Positions 9,851 to 21,246 of a stretch of 64,000 bases of DNA are shown piece by piece. How positions within the stretch are numbered: position 1 is the first letter of the stretch; each line of letters begins with the position of its first letter. The notes below the pieces were generated by a model. That model ran no database searches. It saw only the letters and a list, made by a program, of their open reading frames with translations, and was not told the DNA's origin. Source of the DNA: Brettanomyces bruxellensis (lineage: Eukaryota; Ascomycota; Pichiomycetes; Pichiales; Pichiaceae). The position numbers and the translations under genes are program-made. The stretch is taken from positions 2,547,001 to 2,611,000 of the forward strand of contig NC_054690.1 in assembly GCF_011074885.1 (NCBI RefSeq), given 5' to 3'.

Positions 9851-10840
9851 ATGCTTTACACAGTGGAAAGGGGTAGTTTAGTAACAAAGAACTACGTCAC
9901 ATCATTTTTTAACTTCCGACCGACGAACGATCAAAGAACACTTTTACGAAATATTCTAACCCAATTCAACAGTTCTATATCTCGTCGATTTGATGATGCT
10001 CGGTCGGGCCTATTCCAAGACGCAAACATTAAATTCAATCCTCAGAAGGATGAGTATAATATTTATCCGTTTGAATTGCCCTATAACCTACTAATAAAAG
10101 GAAACACAAAGAGCAAATTGATTGGGCGTGAAATATGGCCGGGAATGCTCAACTTATTAGAAACATCATTCATTCCGAATAGATTTATGAACTACAATCT
10201 TTCCGAGGACAACACATTTCCCAGTATGCATATATCATTGACCCCATTAGTAAACTACAAAAGGATGAAAATGTTAACATTATACAAACAGGCATTTGAG
10301 AAAAAGATAAAGGAGATCAGACCGCTGTTAACCAAGCTTAAATCTACCACATTCACTTTTCAAACTTCACCAAAAATCCTTTCAAATTATGATTACAGTA
10401 CATTTTACTTGGTTTTGCCGCTTTCACAACAAAGTTGTAAGAATCTTAAACAATTGTCCGACGAACTATCACATATAAGAATAGAATTGTTAAAAGAGCA
10501 TCAAAATATGGAGCCAGGTGTTTACCCCGGTGAAGAGAAAGATAAACCAATTTTATTTCAACCATGCATTCATTATACTTTAGGTAAGATGAAAATTCCT
10601 GCAAGAAAAGATCAGAATTTACATTTTGGAATGTACGAAACCTACTATATGAACGAGGTCCTTCTGAAAACAAAGTCCCAGCTATCAGATATGTTTGGTG
10701 CAAAGATGCATGATATTCATAAAATATCGGACCGAAAGCTTTCCTTGAACACCCAAGAGATCGAAAAATTGAAATTTATACCCACGGATTTGACCCTATC
10801 AATGAGCGGAGGCCAACTAAGGTATCCATTATCTACTTGA
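9851..10840 (+). CDS. USB1: Usb1-like U6 snRNA 3' exonuclease (2H phosphoesterase)
   Basis: Probable nuclear 3'-5' exonuclease of the 2H phosphoesterase superfamily that trims and protects the oligo(U) tail of U6 snRNA. In 329 residues there are two H-x-S/T motifs spaced as in the family: HIS (H127-S129) and HYT (H241-T243). Around the first, MHISLTPLV matches the family strand; the second has Thr in place of the more usual Ser, which is allowed in 2H enzymes. Overall similarity to fungal Usb1 is low but the motif layout and length (S. cerevisiae about 290) agree. The start is an ATG at 9851. Confidence 0.78.
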   Translation: MLYTVERGSLVTKNYVTSFFNFRPTNDQRTLLRNILTQFNSSISRRFDDARSGLFQDANIKFNPQKDEYNIYPFELPYNLLIKGNTKSKLIGREIWPGMLNLLETSFIPNRFMNYNLSEDNTFPSMHISLTPLVNYKRMKMLTLYKQAFEKKIKEIRPLLTKLKSTTFTFQTSPKILSNYDYSTFYLVLPLSQQSCKNLKQLSDELSHIRIELLKEHQNMEPGVYPGEEKDKPILFQPCIHYTLGKMKIPARKDQNLHFGMYETYYMNEVLLKTKSQLSDMFGAKMHDIHKISDRKLSLNTQEIEKLKFIPTDLTLSMSGGQLRYPLST

Positions 10841-11378
10841 TGTGGGCTATGGCTTTACAACATATTTATTTTATATAGCTGTATATAATTGTAATTATAA
10901 CTGTACCAGAAGTTTAAGATACCAAATTATGAATGGTGAAGTGGCATAACCTGAGTCATCCCAAAAGGGCAACGTCTGTAATATTTACAAATTTCCTAAT
11001 CGGGTATTTGTGATACTGAGAATGCAAATGTGTAAATGAATACTATTGTCATTTTCCTGTTCTAGCTTAATTACTTACAAGAATTTTTTTTTTTCTTTCG
11101 GTATCTATAGATGGAATTAAAAAAACAGCTTAAACAATGTTTGTACATCTTTCTTGACTTGATCTTGTTACTCTTCGTATATCTTTAAAACCGAAAATCC
11201 TTTCTCTATCCTTGAATTACTACAGGAAAACCACATATAGAGTTAAAAAAACGGATTAGATATTATAAACAGCATTAAACTGATTACCGTTTATTGTCAG
11301 TCAAGTGATTTCCAAATTGAACAGCAATTCCTGATAAGCATACATTAGAAACTTGTGGAAAAGGGTGTTTTGTACAAC
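10841..11378. other. USB1-ACE2 intergenic region
   Basis: 538 bp, A+T-rich, with a T8-type tract near 11085 and a TATAAA box (11264-11269) about 110 bp upstream of the ACE2-like ATG. No RNA gene or ORF is seen. Confidence 0.45.
11264..11269 (+). promoter_or_regulatory. TATA box of the ACE2-like gene
   Basis: TATAAA about 110 bp upstream of the ATG at 11379, a normal distance for a yeast core promoter. Confidence 0.45.
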
Positions 11379-13408
11379 ATGTCAGATTGGTCTACAGCTG
11401 AAAATCCTTTTATGGATAATGGCGAGGTCTATAGCAATACATTTAAGCCTCTTCCATTGCCAGATGATTCATTAGGTTTTGATGCTATAGAGCCTCCAAC
11501 AGTGACTCCTGCAGCTACAGTGAGACCCGATATCACACAGGGATTGCAGAGTAGTAGAGATAGTGGCAAGAGTACGCAGGATCAAGACGATGATTTAGAG
11601 TCAATTCTTTTTGATTTAGGAATACAGGATGCTTATGATTCACCAGTGAATCCTTCATCTGGTGAACAATCTTCAGAAACTGGATCGGTGCTATATGAAA
11701 AGACACATACGAGAAAAATAAGCGGATCGGGCATTTTTGGGTTTGTTGGAACTGGTTCCAATACACAGCTGGCAATACCGGGAATAGATATTAATTCTGT
11801 GCCGCTTAATAACAAAAAGCCAGTTTATAATGAGGTGATGAACTTTGACAACTTAAACTTTCATCGAAGTCACCCGAACGCTCAATGCCGGGAAGGCCTA
11901 CAAAGTTCTGCAAAGGTCCAAAGGGTGACAAGATTGCGTAGGCGTGACAGTCTCAAGCATGATGATGATCCGGACTACTTTTTCACTGGTGATGCTAGTG
12001 GAAAATACAAATTTCCTACATCCTCAGTCACTTTAGGTAGCACAGGGCAGGTGACTGCTTCTTATTCGGCCCAGGATTTGAAGGCTTTGAGACCATATCA
12101 TGATAATTTGGAAGGCTGCCACCCTGATAATAGAAGAACCCCATCTGCAATAGCATCATCTCCAATAAGAAAAGCCCCGATCGCAGTAGTATCTTATCAT
12201 CACCAACTAAGGAAGTCAATAGTGTTGAAGATATTGACAGGATTCTTAATGGTAAGGACTTGAAAGGCGGAAGTGCCGTAGCAAAGCCTAAGCTTTCACA
12301 TCAAATCCCTAGTTTGGCTCCTTTGTCTAGCACTAGCGTTCAATCAAGTCCTGGTGCACAAGCATATAAGAGCCCAGATATGAGCCCCGTGACTAGTTCT
12401 CCAATAAGGTTCAAGTCTGTCTCACCTTTTGGAAAAGGAACAAAGTTTACAACTCCTCTGAAAGTTAAAAATACATTCTCCCGCACGCCAAGTCCGCAAA
12501 GGGCCCCTAAACGACTAAACTGGATTCCGACATTAATCACAAAAAAGAATGATTTATCGGAGAAGATTCTTAAAGAACAAGCTAAGTCCCCAACTAGAAA
12601 GAAAAGGCCAACAATTAGATCAACACTGGCTACGGGTACTTTGGACAAATATTTTGTTGGTCCTGATAGCAATAAATTATACACATGCAAGTATAAAAAC
12701 TGCAGTAAAACATTCACCAGAATATCAAACATCCGAGCACATATTCAAACTCATCTTTGTGACAGGCCATTTGTTTGCCCAGTATGTAAAAAAGCATTTG
12801 TCAGGAATCATGACTTGAGACGTCATTACAAAGGACATCTGGAATATCAGTATGTCTGTCCATGTGGTAAAAAGTTTCCAAGACAAGATGCACTAAAAAG
12901 ACATAGAATAAGGAATATATGCGTCGGTGGTATCCCTGATGATAGAGGGGTGCTGAAAAGAAAAGGTAAGAAATCTAAAAAGAGAGAAAATAAAGCAAGG
13001 ATAATCATTCAGAATACCATCACGAATGATTTTAGCAGTGCAATTCATAATCATACAAAACAGCAGATGTATACAAATAATTGTGGCCATGTATGGACAC
13101 CGGCACCTACGAACATAATTCCTAATCAACTTCAAAGGCAGATACTCCCACAAAAAGCACCTTTGAACACATTCCGACCTCCAGAATTAAGGTCACAAGG
13201 CCTTTCCGTTGCTGGATATTCTAATGCTACAGAAACAAATATTTGCCAACATCCAGAATTTGGTGCAACAAATGGACAATGTCCACCGTACATTCAGGAA
13301 AATATGATTAATTCAATTCCGAACGGTGGAAATGGATCTAATACCAATAACGAACTTGACATGTCGATGGAATATCCCTTTGATTTTGATGAAATCACAA
13401 ATTTTTAA
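11379..13408 (+). CDS. ACE2: Ace2/Swi5 zinc-finger transcription factor, frameshifted
   Basis: Daughter-cell / M-G1 transcription factor of the Swi5-Ace2 family. Two overlapping frames are needed: 11379-12263 and an open frame from 12134 to 13408 with no ATG at its head. The first true ATG is at 11379; 11355 is GTG. The N-terminal frame has a Cbk1-type site HTRKIS followed by GIFGF. The second holds SP/TP (Cdk-type) sites beside basic segments, three C2H2-type fingers (about 12680-12930) whose third is the C2HC variant typical of Swi5/Ace2, and a basic tail KRKGKKSKKR. A one-base loss, most economically in the A run at 12170-12173, explains the shift; the continuous product would be about 676 residues. 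Sequencing error, true lesion or recoding cannot be told apart here. Confidence 0.85.
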
Positions 13409-13732
13409 CTGAACGTGATATTGCTTTCAACTAAAATGTATCAAAATATCTTTCAATTCATCAGTCAAATTTTTTTTTCATTGAAATGTTATCACCTTGA
13501 AGCCGCCTACGTGAATTAGAAGCCGTTACAGCAAAGGTATTTATTTGATGCCGTGAATTTTTGTTCTTTTTCTTAATGTTTATTTACCCACCCTCCCACC
13601 CACCTTTTGTTGTTGTCGTTGTTAATTTTTTTCTTTTTTCTTTACTTTGTATAATAGCAGGTTCAATATCACATCCATTGAAGCAAACCTCAAATTCTAT
13701 TAGTATACATGTAATATAAAAAAATAGTGAGA
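13409..13732. other. Convergent ACE2/STT4 3' region
   Basis: 324 bp between convergent stops. It contains a C-rich block (13587-13604) reported separately as a G-quadruplex motif, flanked by T-rich sequence and a TTGTTGTTGTCGTTGTT stretch. No gene is seen. Confidence 0.5.
13587..13601 (-). other. G-quadruplex motif with one-base loops
   Basis: On the minus strand the sequence reads GGGTGGGAGGGTGGG: four G3 runs with three single-base loops. This loop pattern forms very stable parallel quadruplexes. It lies 132 bp beyond the STT4 stop, so it would be in the STT4 3' UTR if the transcript extends that far, and its C-rich complement would be in the ACE2 3' region. Confidence 0.7.
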
Positions 13733-16700
13733 TCAGTACGGTATTCCGTTTGTAAGTCTCTGGAACTCATCATATGTTTTGGTAGCAACACTTAAATAAG
13801 ACTTTTTAACTAAACCCCTCATAAAGGCAGCTGCACCTTCGGCATCTCTTTCCGGAACAAAGCGTGCCTTTAAATGCTTAATTGTTGCATTCTTGAAGCA
13901 AGGAAGACCACTGTCGAGCATCGGCATAACTGCTGTAATAATCATATCCATATGTTCACGACAAACCAGGAAGCTCTTTACGCATAACTCCTCAAACCAT
14001 TTGAAAGCCTGGGTGTCAGTTGAACCGCCCATAACCTTCACCATCTCCTTGGTGAGTTTGAAAGGCGACTGCTCGAATGTAACCCCACCTGGTGCAATAT
14101 CAAAGCAAAAACCAAAGTCCACGTGCAAAACATGGCCTTGATTATCATACATTATGTTACCATTGTGACGATCCTTAATGGCTAGCAAATATGTGATAAT
14201 AGAATATGAAGCCATAGACTTAACAAAATTATTTCTTGCCTTTTGAAATTCGGGTGATGTCTCGGGACCAAACTGTGTAATAAAGTATTCGTACAACCCA
14301 TTGACAGCTTCACGTCCAAGCATGTCACGTGAGATGGAGTTTGGAAGAACATCAATAATTCCACATCCAGGAGCAGTAGCTGTCACCCGATATGGATAAA
14401 CATAAACGTCAAGGCCTGCAGTCATCCACATGGTTCTAAATATAGCCATCAATTGAATAACCAACACATCCTGTCGGCAATCGTCGCCAACCTTGAAAAT
14501 TGCACCTAGGTTCACCGTCTCGTAATTTAACTCATCACTGATTTCTTCACTACTGTCATCCGAAATTTGATCTACTTTCCTTCTTATCTTGAATGTTGCC
14601 ATAAAGGGTGCCTTTGCATGGGATTGTAAAGGTTTCCCTGACTTTCTATCAATGTCAACAACAACTCCGTCTGGATTACTTGGTAAATACACACCATCCT
14701 GAAGCTTAATCTTCATCATTTCTTCATCTATTTTCCTCTTCTTTTCAGCCTTTGATTTCCTAATGTATGGTTTTAATTTGCCAGAAATATTAGTGACAGC
14801 ATCAAAGAAAGAGAATTCTTTTTCATAGTAGGATCTATCGGCCGAGGTGAATTCCTCAACCATCGTTTTTTTAATATTATCAAGCGTTGGCTTGATGGTA
14901 TCGGGAATCTTGCAGTCCTCGTCTTTGTACGAATTAGCACTCATGTTCCAAATAATCTGATGTGCAAACAATGGTGAAACATTGGCTGTTTCCAATATGT
15001 ATCTTCTGATGTATCCTAACTTATCGTATCTTAAAGTTTGGACGATCTGAGGCACATAGAAGAAGGTCTGATGAGAATCAAAGTATTCAATCGAACTCAT
15101 TGCATATTGTAAAATCAAAGGGCTAGTATTGAATGGTGGCATAAAAAATCTTATTGAGTCTAGTGGTGAAGCCACTCCCCATACAAGAATGGCTGATGAA
15201 TTCCGACCTTTTGCGGTAGAAGCCAAAAAGTTCACCGCGCATGCATCTTCAATCACTTTGAATGGATATTTATTAATTAACATTTCAAGTTTAGACCGTA
15301 AGTCTAAACTGTTCTGGCCATATCTGTCGAATAAATTTACAGCCAGACGTCCATCAATGAAAAATGCATCTGACATCACACGATCATTAAATTTAAATTG
15401 AGAATAGCACACAAGACCCTCGTTATTTTCACGAGGATGAAGCCATGAATAGAGAAAAGCAATCTCACTGTCTAAAAACATTAATAAAATGTTTCTCTTT
15501 TGTTCTTGGCTCTTGGTATTAAAAGTAACTTCAGAGAAATACTTCGCAACGGCAACCAACGCCGAATATTCGGCCTTAGTTCTGAGTTTGTTACTTCCAA
15601 ATGGAGGCTTTGCCTTGCAACTGAACCATGAAAGGGCGGCATCAAGAATAAGATTGATGAGGAGTGGAATACTCCTGCTACTCAAAGCCAGGTGTGCTTT
15701 TAGAATCGAAATTGCAAATTTAATAAGCTCAAATCTGGCAAGACGAGCATATGGATGTTCGCTGCCTTTAATAAGACCCTTCAAAGATGAAACAATTAAA
15801 TCCGTGAACAATTTTAAAGTGTGATCACTTTCAAACTTTGATGATTGGAAATGTGAATGTAAAAGCCTGATCAAGTCCAAATGGGGCCTTATGTTAGCCT
15901 CTGCAGTCTTTTCAAAGTGAGAAATTACTTCTTTTCTGGTTGGAAGATATAGCATCGGATACATCGCAGGAGGCATTACGGAATCTCTTCTAGAATAAAG
16001 GCCAATTCCAAGACCCACGGATAGCTCAAATTGAAGTATAATTTCAGAAAGAAGCTCAGCCGAAGCCTCCGGCTTGTCTTTCATTATTCCTAACCATATG
16101 TTAGTGGCCATATCAATACTTTGCGATGTGAACTCCAAAAAGGGAAGCTCGCTGGCCCACCTGACAAGTTCACCGCGCACTTTGGAGTGTGTAAATGCAA
16201 TAGCACTAGTTATATCGTTCATAACACTTACAACTTCTGAATGTGTGATTTTTACTCCCGAAAGATGTTTCTCCTTTAGTGAGGACACTCTAATCGACAA
16301 TTTGCCAATTGTTTCTCTTTCTCTATCGTCTATTGCTTCGAAAGAGTCATCACTTTGTTCTTCATCTTTCCCCAAAATAGTTGATGATTTTGCCCCATAG
16401 TGATCTGAGACAAGCTTGTGCCTTGCGGTACGCACTGGACCCAATTTATAATATTCTTGATCCATCGTAGCTGCTTTATTCGTCATTTTGAGAGCAAAAT
16501 CAGCACCGTACTTCATTCCACTTCTGTGTTGCTCTGTCTTCTTCAGATAAGCATATAGAATAGATGTCATATCTTGTTCAGCCCTACTCAAAACAAGGGA
16601 AATGCTCTTCTCAGCGAATGAACTAAATTTATTAAGCGTTTGTTTCCTCCATTGATAAGAGTCAGACAATGTCAGTTTTATCCCCATAATATCGGAAACA

Positions 16701-19430
16701 AAAATAATATTTGGTTCGTATTCGTGGGTATCTGCATCAACAATACTGTTATAAAGGAGAGTAAGAATATCCAGCATAGAAAAAGCACTCTTCTCATGGC
16801 AAAGAGACGATGGAATCAATGTTATAATCCGATTGGCGCATTGAAATGCAACAGTTTGAAGATTCTGATCTCTATGACAGCAATAAATGAATAACTGTTG
16901 AAGCTGACCTGTAACTCTCTTGACAGTAAATTGAGATGATCCACCTACGCGCATCCTATTAATATACTGAGAGCAGCAAAAGTACGCAATAGCACCTACA
17001 AAGGTGTCGAGGTGCGCAATTGTAACTGATGGATCTGACAGATACTCCAAACATGTTGAGCAGTTACCACAATCTACCCGGAGCATTTCCACTAGTAAAT
17101 TTGTTGAAAGGAATATCAAGCCAGGTCGTGAAACTTGAGTCTCAAATACCTTGGCGCTGATCTTTTTTGATGAAATAATGTCACTCAACGTATCCCTGTA
17201 GAGTTTCTCTGTCTGCTTGGAAGACGCTCTTCTTAAGACAGTATTTAACTCTATCGATGTTTCGCTCCTATTCCAAGATAAGTCGGATGCCAAAGCTGGA
17301 GTATTGTAGGCTATTCTTCTAAGAGAGAGATACTCTTTTTTATAGCGAGGAGAATTATATGTGAAACCATGAACACAAAGGTTAAACCATGCATCTCTAA
17401 AAAGGCCCATCAAAGATTTGTCAGTAATTTTCAAAGGCTCTTCTGTAATATTTGGAAGAACGTGTGCTAACGGCTCTAAAAAACTTTCAATTTCCAATGC
17501 GGATGCGGCAACATCATTATTTGATCTGTGGTGATCTGCATCTTCTAGATCACCTTTAGCAACAATAGATGAAAGCATTTCCTTGAGATAAAGTTTGTAT
17601 AGCTCCCCATCGGGTTTTTTAGCCAAACTCTCGGATAGTTTAACCCAAACGTGCATGGTCATTCTTCCTATCTTAGAATCTGGTTTACAAGTAGCTGCCG
17701 CCTCATAAAAGAATCTCAACACAATTGAAAACTCCCTGTTCTTCATAACGTCCACTAAATCTACCAAGCTCTCTAAAAATATACAATTAAACTCATCGGG
17801 CACCTTTCTTATTTTTTGCGAAAGAAGTGTTATCACAAGAATGTTGATGGATTCGTCACTAAACTCTTTTGAAATTTCAAGGATCACACCAACAACATTC
17901 TTGCACATAACTTCCTGAGCTTCTCTTGTAAGATAATGAGAGCCAGCATTGTTGGAAGTTGCAAAGTCACTATCTTCCCCGTCTACTGTGGTGTTTCGTG
18001 TTGCCTCTGGTATCTTTCCATTAGATGTTGTATCCTTAGTCTCGTTCGTTGTAATTGGATCAGGAAGCAAGTTTGTCAAGCTATAAATACAGGAGACAAC
18101 CTCATCCTCGGATAAAGTCTTTAAGCTGAATGTAAGTGACTGCGCTAGGGCTCTTGAATTTGCTTCATCAATAATTGGGTACGATAAAATAACAGGGAAA
18201 CTTTTTGTAACCAGCAGACCAAATTTTCGATCACTTTCAGAAAGAAGCGCAGCCGCAGAAAATGTGCTCAGCATCAAATCTGAGTTTATCTCCTCCACAA
18301 TCTGGTCAGTCCCTGTTTCTCTTAGCTGAGAAAGAGAGTCCATGTAATTTACAACCAATTCGCTCATACATTTAAACGGAACGACCGAAGCAACGTATCC
18401 CAAAAGCATTAAATCAAGACTGATTGCTTTTACATTGTTATAGAGCACCCTCTTAGAAGAACTAATAGATATCATACCTTGCTTGTTTTCCAAATTTTTG
18501 ATACATTGAGAGTATCCATCAACTGCATCTTTAATGAGAACTTTATCATCCGAAGTGATGTTGTATGCGACAGAATCGGATTTAAGCAAACGCTTAGTTA
18601 GCGTTTCATCCTCTGGGACGTGAACCATGTTTTTGAAAAGTTCAATACATACTTGACCTAATAAATGAACAAACAGTAGGAATGAAAAATCATAGTTGGA
18701 ATTTATAACCGATGGAGGCCAGTTGACATCGTTTAAAACTGAAACATTGTCTGCAACAGAGCTGATTTCTTTGTAGAAATTGTCTTTTTTGAAAAGATTG
18801 AGTAAGTCCTCGATCAACTGCGGACTAAGAATTTTTGCATTGTCGACTAATCCCTGCAAGAAACCCACAAGTGCAAATGATGCATGCAGATCAATATCGG
18901 ATCTATATCCCAACAAAAACTGCTGAAGGGTTTCAGTTGCTTCTTGCCTCAATGTGGAAAACTTCAAACCAAGACATGCAATCGCATTTGTTAATTCATA
19001 TGCTATCTTAGTACGAATGTTTGGGTAAGCGTTTTGAGTAGATCTTCCAGATTGGAATTTTTGATATTTGGCATCAATGAGATATCTTTCAAACCTGGAA
19101 AAAAGAATTTCTGCTTGAACTTTGTTCCTTATATGCTTAGAACTCCTGCACAGCGCAAAGAGCGTATCCAATTCAATCTGCGAAATTGGCTCATTAAAAT
19201 TGTCCGACGATGGTCTAGTCCTTTCTAAAATCTTCTTGAAACCGGGCGAGACAGCTTTATCTAAGCTCACCGCCGAATTTGTTTTTTCAACAGTCAACTG
19301 TGTTAATCGTTCAAGAGCAGTGACTCTAATTGATTCTCTAGAAGTCCTATAAGAGATTGTGTTTGTTAGTATCAAAATATAACTGTTGGTCAAGAATGTT
19401 ACTACCAGAAACGTACCCATAGAAATCCAT
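13733..19430 (-). CDS. STT4: Stt4, type III phosphatidylinositol 4-kinase (one intron)
   Basis: Plasma-membrane PI 4-kinase that makes PI4P from PI, feeding PKC1 and actin signalling. I join exon 1 (19430-19417, minus) to exon 2 (19346-13733), giving 1,875 residues (S. cerevisiae 1,900). Spliced, the protein begins MDFYG then TSRESIRVTALERLTQL. The unspliced alternative from an ATG at 19420 is in frame but adds a hydrophobic leader that is really intron, including the TACTAAC branch site. The long alpha-helical N-terminal region is followed by the lipid kinase unique domain and the C-terminal PI3/4-kinase domain with catalytic DRHNGN (about 1730) and DFG (about 1748). It ends in the conserved GIPY. 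Confidence 0.95.
19347..19416 (-). other. STT4 intron (70 nt)
   Basis: Reading the minus strand: donor GTACGT at 19416-19411, perfect branch point TACTAAC at 19371-19365, acceptor TATAG ending at 19347. The splice is in frame. It leaves a 14-nt coding exon (19430-19417) and removes a spurious hydrophobic leader. Confidence 0.88.
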
Positions 19431-20058
19431 TGCTTCGAAAGTTAGTTGTCCACTCGTCCGAATTAAAAAAAGTAAGCTAATAAAATATATATGAAATAGA
19501 GTGTGCAGAGTTAGGATTAGTCTTTGCCTTACTCCTTTACGTACAATGTTATGTTAAGATGGGTTATTGATGCAGGCTCAATTCGCATGAATCTCGCACA
19601 AACTTGAAGAGAAAAAATATATATATAAAAATGAAATTAAAATTCTTTACTTTCGAGAAAAAGGAAACTTTGTCGGATCCTCACCTCGGCAGATGTCGGT
19701 ACGTTCTTGAATTATAAATCTTGCTGATATTAACCGAGTGTACTTTAAAGATCTATCATTAATGAAGTTATCCTGTTAACCAGTTATAAACTTATAGAAT
19801 ACAATAATTGTACTTCATGTAAAAAAAAAAAAAGGCGATGACGAAATTAGTATTATTCAGGGTTTTATCGCACTATCCATCGGTTCAGTTATCTTGAGTC
19901 CTCTAGAACACAAAAAGAGTGTTCGTCGTAGTATATCACAGTCACAAAAGAAATTTACCTCACAGGAAGTACTCCCAGTATTTGTAACAGTAATGTCTAT
20001 AAGAAAAGATTGTGATCTGCAGCAAGGCCTAAAAAGCTTAAATGCTCGTATATTACGT
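19431..20058. other. TIF6-STT4 intergenic region
   Basis: 628 bp between the STT4 start and the TIF6 stop, both on the minus strand. It is A+T-rich with short AT repeats around 19617-19629 and a 14-A tract near 19820-19833. A frame running from inside TIF6 into this region is a shadow of TIF6. No RNA gene is seen. Confidence 0.45.
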
Positions 20059-20796
20059 TCATGAGTATGTCTCAATAAGAGTATCACGCAACGATCCAGA
20101 TATGGCATCTGGCTGAGCATCCTGCAATTTAAATATACTCTCAATGACAGATAGTTCTGGAGCGGTCGTAGCCAAACCAGTGACTGAAAGCCAGTCATTC
20201 ACAACCATACCAGCACCGATGACTGGAGAGCCTCTGTTAACGGTTCCCGCCACAAGTGGAACTTGAAGCAATGATGAAAGTTCTTCCTGATCTTGAATAG
20301 GAGTCTGAGGGTGAACTAATCCACCCTGGTTAGATATACAACAGTATGAACCAACTAGAACATTTCCAGCAATAGTTTGTCTAAACACTTCAACGCCCAA
20401 TGTATCTGCTATAATTTCTTCTGTCTCCCGTTCAATATCTGGGTGTACTAATGCCACATAATCATTGCAACAAATGACATTTCCCAAAGCAGATAATCTT
20501 TCCTCAACTCTTTGAATTTTAACACTGTCTGGTAAACTGTTTCGTAGATGCATCAATTCTTGATCCGTTGTTTGAGATGGCACCAATAATCCCCTTCTGT
20601 TTCCTGCAACCATTCTTCCAATAATCTTTGTTCCAGCGATTGTTGTATGAACAACTGGAATCACATCACCAAGCTCTGCTTCGAACGCAGAATAAAAGTT
20701 TTCTGATCCTCCAAGTGCAACCAAACAATAGGAGTTTGTAAGTTTGGAGAAAACACCAACTTCATTAGAATTTTCAAACTGTGCTCTGGTAGCCAT
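20059..20796 (-). CDS. TIF6: Tif6/eIF6, ribosome anti-association factor
   Basis: eIF6 family protein needed for nucleolar 60S assembly and nuclear export. It blocks 40S joining until Efl1 and Sdo1 release it. The start is the ATG at 20796 ([14 protein letters not shown]), which gives 245 residues, exactly the S. cerevisiae length; an upstream GTG at 20841 is in frame but not a credible start. Nearly every segment matches the family ([43 protein letters not shown], and the C-terminus [10 protein letters not shown]), with the five-fold pentein repeat intact. Confidence 0.98.
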   Translation of the reverse strand: MATRAQFENSNEVGVFSKLTNSYCLVALGGSENFYSAFEAELGDVIPVVHTTIAGTKIIGRMVAGNRRGLLVPSQTTDQELMHLRNSLPDSVKIQRVEERLSALGNVICCNDYVALVHPDIERETEEIIADTLGVEVFRQTIAGNVLVGSYCCISNQGGLVHPQTPIQDQEELSSLLQVPLVAGTVNRGSPVIGAGMVVNDWLSVTGLATTAPELSVIESIFKLQDAQPDAISGSLRDTLIETYS

Positions 20797-21246
20797 GACG
20801 TTATAATCTTCCCTGAAAACTACTCTGTTATTCAATGTCACCTTTTATATCTCTTTTGTCTTATATGGAAAGACCTGACGTGTGCATTTGTTACAACGAC
20901 TAAAAGAAAGACAAAGGATATTCAATGTATGCTAATTTTCAGCAGTTGGAAAATTTTACCAAAAATTTTTTTTGTCTATTTTTTCCTCAATATCTCTTTA
21001 TCTCCTTTTTTTTTTTGTGGGTGGCGTATCTTTTATAGGTGTACGGATGATACGTCATCGTGTGTTCACCAGTTTACGTTACTACAATCTTCTACTCTAT
21101 ATGTATTGATATTAATATATATTGAAATTCGGTAAACAGAAATTAAACATTAAAATTCAAATTCAAATTAACTAAAATACACATAAATGCAACCTGTAAA
21201 TAGAAATATGAATGAAGAAAGCCACATTTTATATTCTTCACTCTCT
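20797..21246. other. HSP104-TIF6 intergenic region with TIF6 promoter
   Basis: 450 bp, A+T-rich. It carries the RRPE-like box listed separately and a T-rich tract near 21008-21017. No gene is seen; the AT-rich half near 21100-21240 is probably the HSP104 3' UTR. Confidence 0.45.
20961..20970. promoter_or_regulatory. RRPE-like element upstream of TIF6
   Basis: AAAAATTTTT about 165 bp upstream of the TIF6 ATG. It matches the core of the ribosomal RNA processing element bound by Stb3 in yeast ribosome-biogenesis promoters. A/T-rich DNA makes chance matches common. Confidence 0.35.

Noticed and set aside
13733..19420. STT4 start at the ATG at 19420 with a hydrophobic leader
   Set aside because: That leader contains the complete intron signals including TACTAAC; the spliced N-terminus from 19430 is more consistent with the family.
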